Shown here piece after piece: positions 22,226-26,663 of a stretch of 26,663 bases of DNA (position 1 is the stretch's first letter; each line of letters starts with the position of its first letter). This stretch comes from SUG1106 sp051883095. GTDB lineage: Bacteria > Bacillota > Clostridia > Peptostreptococcales > Anaerovoracaceae. The stretch is taken from NCBI GenBank assembly GCA_051883095.1, contig JBJETB010000095.1, positions 1-26,663 on the forward strand, read 5' to 3'. Under the pieces are notes generated by a model. That model was given only the letters and a program-made list of their open reading frames with translations, ran no database searches and was not told the origin of the DNA. The translations under genes were made by a program, and so were the position numbers.

Positions 22226-23626
22226 ATGGAAATGAAGCAGCACGTAAAACATGAAATAGATATGGTAAACGGGCCTATAATGGGAAAGATGCTTCTCTTT
22301 GCTTTCCCGCTGATGCTGTCCAGCATTCTGCAGCTTCTGTTTAACGCTGCGGATATTATCGTGGTGGGAAGATGGGCAGGAGACAACTCCCTGGCCGCAG
22401 TAGGTTCCACAACATCGCTTATAAATCTCATGGTGAACCTGTTTGTGGGGCTGTCTATAGGCTGCAATGTTCTGGCCGCTAAATTTTTCGGCGCAAAAAA
22501 GGACAAGGAGCTGAGCGAAACCGTTCATACCTCTGTTGCAATGAGCCTGGTGAGCGGAGTTTTCCTCGCTATTGTCGGCATTATTTTCGCTGAGCCTATT
22601 CTGAGACTGATGCAGTCCCCGGAAAACGTGCTCAGGCTTTCGGCACTTTATCTGAGAATCTATTTTATAGGAATGCCGGCTATGATGGTGTACAATTTCG
22701 GCAGTGCGCTTTTAAGGGCAAAGGGTGACACCAGAAGACCTCTTTACTACCTGACCGCTTCCGGAGTAATAAATGTATGCCTCAATCTGCTTTTTGTAAT
22801 AGAGTTCAGGATGGGCGTAGCAGGGGTTGCTGCAGCCACATCGATTTCACAGTTCCTTTCTGCAGGTCTGGTAGTAAGATGCCTTGCAAAGGAAGAGGAT
22901 GCTTTCCGCCTGGAACTGAAAAAACTGAGGATACATAAGAACAGGATGACGGCTATTATGCAGATAGGCCTTCCTGCAGGCTTTCAGGGAGTGCTTTTTT
23001 CACTTTCAAACGTGGTAATCCAGTCTGCGATCAACACCTTCGGCGATGTGACCATGGCAGGAAGCGCAGCCGCAAGCAATATAGAAAACTTCGTTTACTT
23101 CGGAATGAACGCATTTTATCAGGCCGCCATTTCATTCACCAGTCAGAATGTAGGTGCAGGCAGGTATGAGCGCGTAAAACCGATTATGATAAGATCTGTG
23201 TCCATGGCGGCGCTGACAGGAATCATTATGGGTGTGGGAGGCTATGTATTCGGACCTTTCCTCCTGGGCATCTATACCAGGAGCGGTGCTGTAATCGCCC
23301 AGGGAATGATAAGGCTGGCCTTTATATGTCTGCCGTACGCGCTTTGCGGTGTAATGGATACTCTCGTAGGTGTTCTCAGGGGGCTGGGATACTCCATTGT
23401 GCCTATGCTGGTTTCCCTGGTGGGTGCGTGCCTTTCGAGGATAGTGTGGATTGCCACATTGTTTCAGCTGCCCATGTTCCACAAGGTCGAGTTCATATAT
23501 GTGTCTTATCCTGTGACATGGACTGTTACGGCTCTGGTGCATATGCTGTGCCTTGTATGGATTATGGAGCATAAAGTAAAGCCGATAATGGATAAGAAAA
23601 AGGAGCTGGAAAATGGATTATGTTAA
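22226..23626 (+). CDS. MATE-family multidrug/metabolite efflux transporter
   Basis: This 466-residue protein has the 12-helix, two-half layout of MATE exporters. The N-terminal half includes GKMLLFAFPLMLSSILQLLF and NAADIIVVGRWAG, SLAAVGSTTSL and the FGSALLRAKGDTRRPL loop typical of the DinF/NorM-related clostridial branch. It would export cationic compounds or metabolites in exchange for Na+ or H+; substrates are not predictable. A TTG codon at 22223 could extend the protein by one residue, but AGGAGG (22212-22217) has the right 8-nt spacing for the ATG at 22226. The 3' end overlaps the next gene by 14 nt, so the PH-domain pair is co-transcribed with it. Confidence 0.9.
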   Translation: MEMKQHVKHEIDMVNGPIMGKMLLFAFPLMLSSILQLLFNAADIIVVGRWAGDNSLAAVGSTTSLINLMVNLFVGLSIGCNVLAAKFFGAKKDKELSETVHTSVAMSLVSGVFLAIVGIIFAEPILRLMQSPENVLRLSALYLRIYFIGMPAMMVYNFGSALLRAKGDTRRPLYYLTASGVINVCLNLLFVIEFRMGVAGVAAATSISQFLSAGLVVRCLAKEEDAFRLELKKLRIHKNRMTAIMQIGLPAGFQGVLFSLSNVVIQSAINTFGDVTMAGSAAASNIENFVYFGMNAFYQAAISFTSQNVGAGRYERVKPIMIRSVSMAALTGIIMGVGGYVFGPFLLGIYTRSGAVIAQGMIRLAFICLPYALCGVMDTLVGVLRGLGYSIVPMLVSLVGACLSRIVWIATLFQLPMFHKVEFIYVSYPVTWTVTALVHMLCLVWIMEHKVKPIMDKKKELENGLC

Positions 23627-24095
23627 ACTTGACCCAAAGGCCGAGAAGTGCATGAGGGTAAACGAGATTATTAAAGATGTAATATTCCTGACGGCAGCAA
23701 TCGCTGCAGATTATTTTATACTGTGGGAAAGGTCACATATGGCCTGTCTTCTGACAGGAGCAGCTCTTATGGTGCTGGCCGCAGTCTGCATCATCATTAT
23801 TCCGAGAATCAGATATGAAAGATACAGGTACATAATAGATAGTGCAAATATAAGAGTGAGAGAGGGAATCTTCTGGATTAAAGAAACCATCATTCCTATG
23901 GAAAGACTCCATAAGATTCAGGTTTCTCAGGGACCTATAGACAGAATGTTCAGACTGTCCTCTGTAAGGGTAACCACCGCAGGAGGCGACGGTGTAATAA
24001 AATTTCTCGCTGACGATGAGGCTGCCCTGATTGCTGAGCATCTGAAGGATAAGATCAATCAGATTGCAGCTGAAGAAAGGCGGAAGCAGCAATGA
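23613..24095 (+). CDS. YdbS-like PH-domain membrane protein
   Basis: This 160-residue protein has two N-terminal membrane helices (about 20-37 and 42-62) followed by one bacterial PH domain (bPH_2, about 70-150). The domain has the usual IIPMERLHKIQVSQGPIDRMF and SSVRVTTAGGDG signature, quoted separately from the helices. It matches the B. subtilis YdbS type. YdbS/YdbT pairs are membrane proteins linked to tolerance of certain bacteriocins, with no defined biochemistry. It starts inside the end of the MATE gene (14-nt overlap) with AAAGGAG upstream, and its stop overlaps the next start (ATGA). That tight coupling suggests that the two PH proteins form a complex. Confidence 0.85.
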   Translation: MDYVKLDPKAEKCMRVNEIIKDVIFLTAAIAADYFILWERSHMACLLTGAALMVLAAVCIIIIPRIRYERYRYIIDSANIRVREGIFWIKETIIPMERLHKIQVSQGPIDRMFRLSSVRVTTAGGDGVIKFLADDEAALIAEHLKDKINQIAAEERRKQQ

Positions 24096-25591
24096 AGGAG
24101 AAAATCAGGATGCGCTGCCATTTTTCGTCTATCTTTGAGAGTCTGTGGCAGTTCTGGGCAATTATAGCCGTAACTCTTTTCAATCAGATAGACACCATAA
24201 TTGAACTGGTACAGGATATGAAAAGCTCCGGTATCAGACAGGCGCTGGCCGAAGGCGGCATATGGGGACTTGCGGTAATCCTGGCTGTAACGGCGGCAGT
24301 GCTGCTGTTTCAGTTCCTCAGATGGCGAAAAACCTGGGTCACTCTGGACGGAAACCTGATAATTATAGAAAGAAACACTCTTAACCGCATTCACAATACC
24401 ATTGCCGTAGAGAACCTTTCCGCCGTAAACGTGGAAAGGAATCTTTTCGAGCGCATAGTCGGAACTGCCAGAATCAAAATGGATACAAACAGCATGACCA
24501 CTGCCGATAAGACCGATGTTTCGCTGGTATTCAGAGAGGATAAAGCCATCGCTTTCAGGCAGGCTGTCATAAGCAGGATGAACCAGGTCAAGGGTGCGGC
24601 TGCTGAGGAGAATCTGGCTGAAGATATCAGACCTGACGTGGTGCCTGAATCCATTGCAGAGAGCGGCAATGTTTTTTCCTATGGAGCCTGGGACATGGCA
24701 AAGCACAGTTTCTATTCCATGAGCATAATCAATCTGCTCATAGTAGTGGGAGGCATTGCTTCATCGGTGTGGTACAGAACTTCGGAGTATTATGAGCCGG
24801 GTGCAATTCTGGAGCATGCAGGTGCAATTATCCCGGTGCTGCTGGTATTCGTAAGTGCGGCCTACGGACTGATAAAAAAGTACATCATATATTACAATTT
24901 CAGAGTATATAGAGACGGTGACGATCTTCACCTGAGATACGGCCTGCTGAAACTGAAGAGTTATACCGTGCCAATTGACAAAATATCTGCCCTTCAGATA
25001 GTGCAGCCGACGATTTCAAGAATCTTTGGAAAGTATCAGGCCAGAATTGTCACAGTAGGTGTAGGTGATGAAAGCAGCGAGCTTTCCAACCTGACCATGG
25101 CCGTGTCAAAGGAAGAACTTCTGCATCAGCTGGATGTGCTCATTCCTGAATTTATGGGGGAAAGTATTATGAGCGGCGTGATGGAAGAGGACAGAAGGGG
25201 GATTGCTGTGAGGACCGTCAAGTCCGTCAAGTGGATATTTATGATTGCGGCTGGAGCTGTTGCCACCGGATTGCGGACCGACCTTCCGACATGGATTATA
25301 GCCTGTTGTGCTGCCGGCCTGATTGGTTTCATTATGCTGCTATACGGACTGTCTCATATATCTGCAGGATGGAAGAAAGGCGAGCAGGCTCTGGTGTTTA
25401 TGGAGGGATGCTTCAAAAAGGCATGGACCGTCTGCAGGTACGATAAAGTTCAGATGATAAGTCTGGTTGCTCATCCGGCGGCAAGACGAATGGGCATCAA
25501 AAGAGGTTCTGTTCATATGTTGAAGATGGCAGCTCAGATGCCATACATGGAGGATGAACAGGCAGAGGAGATTGCTGCGGCTGTGCTTTAG
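24092..25591 (+). CDS. YdbT-like protein with three PH domains
   Basis: This 499-residue protein has three repeats of a membrane-helix pair followed by a bPH_2 domain. PH domains lie at about 80-165 (signature NRIHNTIAVENLSAVNVERN), 270-350 (YTVPIDKISALQIVQPTISR) and 420-495 (WTVCRYDKVQMISLVAHP). Hydrophobic helix pairs lie at about 18-75, 210-262 and 370-410. This is the layout of B. subtilis YdbT, partner of YdbS. Start and stop of the pair overlap by 4 nt. The function is probably at the membrane, perhaps protection against membrane-active compounds, which would fit co-transcription with an exporter (inference). Confidence 0.85.
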   Translation: MKEKIRMRCHFSSIFESLWQFWAIIAVTLFNQIDTIIELVQDMKSSGIRQALAEGGIWGLAVILAVTAAVLLFQFLRWRKTWVTLDGNLIIIERNTLNRIHNTIAVENLSAVNVERNLFERIVGTARIKMDTNSMTTADKTDVSLVFREDKAIAFRQAVISRMNQVKGAAAEENLAEDIRPDVVPESIAESGNVFSYGAWDMAKHSFYSMSIINLLIVVGGIASSVWYRTSEYYEPGAILEHAGAIIPVLLVFVSAAYGLIKKYIIYYNFRVYRDGDDLHLRYGLLKLKSYTVPIDKISALQIVQPTISRIFGKYQARIVTVGVGDESSELSNLTMAVSKEELLHQLDVLIPEFMGESIMSGVMEEDRRGIAVRTVKSVKWIFMIAAGAVATGLRTDLPTWIIACCAAGLIGFIMLLYGLSHISAGWKKGEQALVFMEGCFKKAWTVCRYDKVQMISLVAHPAARRMGIKRGSVHMLKMAAQMPYMEDEQAEEIAAAVL

Positions 25592-25635
25592 GATGTGATT
25601 TAAGGAACTGGTAATACTCTGTCCTAGGGTATTCC

Positions 25636-25678
25636 CCACCAAAATCATTAAAAAAGGCCAATTTGATGGGTGTTTTTT
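25636..25678 (+). terminator. Possible terminator, diverged relative of the intergenic repeat hairpin
   Basis: CCACCAAAATCATTAAAAAA begins a stretch that resembles the second hairpin of the repeats at 4141 and 19120 (CCACCAAAATCAC-AAAAA). It is followed by GGGTGTTTTTT and, 1 nt later, TAACGATTTAC, which also occurs in those repeats. Pairing is weak (CACC with GGTG plus AAAT with ATTT across a bulge), but the T tract fits termination of the MATE-YdbS-YdbT operon. Confidence 0.4.
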
Positions 25679-25740
25679 GTAACGATTTACCATTTATGGG
25701 CTAAAATACGACAAAAATCACTCTCAAACGCAAAAATTCC

Positions 25741-25777
25741 CCCCTCAAATCGCCTTTTTTCAGGTATTTTAGTGGGG
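25741..25777 (+). repeat. Imperfect hairpin upstream of the folate gene
   Basis: CCCC, AAAT and CCT (25741-25755) can pair with AGG, ATTT and GGGG (25762-25777) in nested order with small internal loops. It lies about 40 nt before the cyclo-ligase ATG. It lacks a T tract, so a role in leader structure is as likely as chance. Confidence 0.3.
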
Positions 25778-25817
25778 TCAGTGACTCACCGTTGAAGAAT
25801 CAATCGGAGAAAAAAAT

Positions 25818-26393
25818 ATGTCAGACAATAGAAGAGAACTCAGAAAATCAAAAATACAGGCAAGAAACAGCCTTTCCCCGGAAGAGCGGGAAAGGCTTTC
25901 TGCCATTATATCGGAGAAAATTGCGACCTCAGAGGTTTTTCAAAACGCTAAGACTGTACTGATTTACCGCGATACCAAAGGAGAGGTCAGACTGGACGCC
26001 CTTGAGAAGGCCGATGAGGCGGCAGGAAAACGGCTGGTTTATCCGCTCTGCATATCGGACAGCGAGATGATATCCCTGCTGCCGGAAGACGAAAATGCTT
26101 GGAAGCCGGGATATTTCGGCATTATGGAGCCTGTTCGCGAGAAATCTGTGGAGATACCTCCTGAGGAAATAGATCTGGTCATATGTCCATGTACAGTATT
26201 CGATGAGAACTGCGGCAGGATGGGTATGGGTGCCGGCTTTTATGACAGATACCTGCAGAAGTGTGTCAATGCACATGTAGTTTCCGTTGCTTTTGAGGTG
26301 CAGAAGGCCGACTCAATTCCTATGGAGCTGTGGGATAAACCCATGGAAATGGTATTCACAGAGGCCTGCACATATTTCAAAAAACATGATTGA
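25818..26393 (+). CDS. 5-formyltetrahydrofolate cyclo-ligase
   Basis: This 191-residue cytoplasmic enzyme uses ATP to convert 5-formyl-tetrahydrofolate to 5,10-methenyl-tetrahydrofolate, returning the storage folate to one-carbon metabolism. Length and motifs fit the family (MTHFS, YgfA/FAU1): an N-terminal basic helix with RRELRKSKIQARNSLS, RLVYPLC, then GYFGIMEP, LVICPCTVFDE and the nucleotide-binding GRMGMGAGFYDRYL near residues 135-149. GGAGA at 25806-25810 lies 7 nt before the ATG. The promoter of the next gene overlaps its stop codon. Confidence 0.93.
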   Translation: MSDNRRELRKSKIQARNSLSPEERERLSAIISEKIATSEVFQNAKTVLIYRDTKGEVRLDALEKADEAAGKRLVYPLCISDSEMISLLPEDENAWKPGYFGIMEPVREKSVEIPPEEIDLVICPCTVFDENCGRMGMGAGFYDRYLQKCVNAHVVSVAFEVQKADSIPMELWDKPMEMVFTEACTYFKKHD

Positions 26394-26443
26394 AAAAAAC
26401 TCCGGCTGTGTTATAATGATACTAATTAGTATCAATTGGTATC
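26390..26443 (+). promoter_or_regulatory. Promoter with a perfect 16-bp palindromic operator
   Basis: TTGAAA (26390-26395), a 16-bp spacer and TATAAT (26412-26417, preceded by TG) form a strong promoter that starts inside the stop codon of the cyclo-ligase gene. Immediately after it lies GATACTAATTAGTATC (26418-26433), a perfect palindrome over the expected transcription start, then a further half-site GGTATC (26438-26443). A repressor of MarR, TetR or similar type is likely to bind here. Confidence 0.65.
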
Positions 26444-26469
26444 AAAATAATGAGGGAAAGGAGTAACCC

Positions 26470-26663
26470 ATGGATGCACTTCAGCTAGTAAAAATGGTTG
26501 ATGATAAAAACTTTACCGACCTGAAAAAAATGCGGTATAAGTACTCAAAGGAGTCTGTGACAGAAATGCTCGAAATTCTTTCCAGAGGTGCATACGGGCT
26601 TTCTCCGCTGAAAGATTTCAAAGGCAGAGAGATGATATACTTTGAAAATATTGCTCGCATAAG
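26470..26663 (+). CDS. Unrecognised protein, N-terminal part (runs off window)
   Basis: An open frame begins at the ATG with AAAGGAG (26457-26463) 6 nt upstream, and continues to the window end for 64 codons without a stop. It starts MDALQLVKMVDDKNFTDLKK and continues with charged, probably helical sequence and the phrase ILSRGAYGLSPLKDFKGREMI. I do not recognise a family. There is no signal peptide or membrane segment in the visible part, so it is probably cytoplasmic. The palindrome over its promoter implies tight regulation. Confidence 0.7.
   Translation, partial: MDALQLVKMVDDKNFTDLKKMRYKYSKESVTEMLEILSRGAYGLSPLKDFKGREMIYFENIARI

Noticed and set aside
25592..25817. 6S RNA, which lies next to the cyclo-ligase gene in gamma-proteobacteria
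   Set aside because: I see no long near-continuous stem with a central open bubble, the organism appears to be a Firmicute where this linkage is not expected, and the segment is explained by terminator-like pieces.
26418..26433. FapR-type fatty-acid operator
   Set aside because: The half-sites resemble ATACTAA/TTAGTAT, but their order is inverted compared with the FapR site as I know it, and no fatty-acid gene is recognisable in the visible part.

Overview
The window reads like a chromosomal segment of a low-GC Gram-positive anaerobe of the Clostridia. This rests on the strong AGGAGG ribosome sites, the near-consensus TTGACA/TATAAT promoters, very large secreted modular proteins with short signal peptides, and clostridial-type neighbours (SstT, MATE, paired bacterial PH-domain proteins). 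The surface-protein C-terminal module resembles proteins I associate with gut Eubacteriales/Anaerovoracaceae-like bacteria. No rRNA or tRNA is visible and the genus is an inference.

Region 1 (1-5430) is a patchwork around surface-protein genes. It opens with the last 18 codons of a TetR-type regulator that is nearly identical in DNA to the end of the complete TetR gene at 6039. Next comes a secreted leucine-rich-repeat protein (93-2084) with a strong terminator, then a stand-alone AAA/DUF4143 ATPase (2334-3665) with its own promoter flanked by two operator-like repeats. A frameshifted, internally deleted surface-protein remnant follows (3671-3968), then a terminator inside a 216-bp intergenic repeat and an Rpn/PD-(D/E)XK-type nuclease gene (4440-5363). 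A 13-codon scar of another surface-protein tail lies at 5391-5429.

Region 2 (5441-5910) is a 470-bp non-coding element bounded by perfect 18-bp inverted repeats. It contains a terminator-like hairpin and an array of alternating TACAACAT/ATGTTGTA motifs that folds into tandem hairpins and includes a duplicated ~90-nt unit. It looks like a MITE or structured-RNA element and is the least explained part of the window.

Region 3 (5969-19006) looks like one ~13-kb operon: promoter, TetR regulator, a membrane-anchored choloylglycine-hydrolase-family amidase overlapping it by 4 nt, then three giant secreted proteins (1264, 898 and 1538 aa) separated by 26-38 nt, ending at a near-perfect terminator. 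The secreted proteins share a signal peptide and a ~180-residue C-terminal module with the LRR protein, but carry different central domains (DUF6273-like, MBG, Ig-like Big_3, beta-helix, InlB/Flg_new repeats). A 268-bp tract is identical in two of them, which suggests gene conversion. The family (four complete genes, one pseudogene, one scar) looks like a module-swapping surface repertoire, possibly co-controlled with the amidase by TetR.

Region 4 (19451-26663) is ordinary chromosome: an ArsB/NhaD-type ion transporter, the Na+/serine-threonine symporter SstT, a MATE exporter overlapping a YdbS/YdbT-like PH-domain pair, 5-formyltetrahydrofolate cyclo-ligase, and the start of an unrecognised gene behind a perfect 16-bp palindrome.
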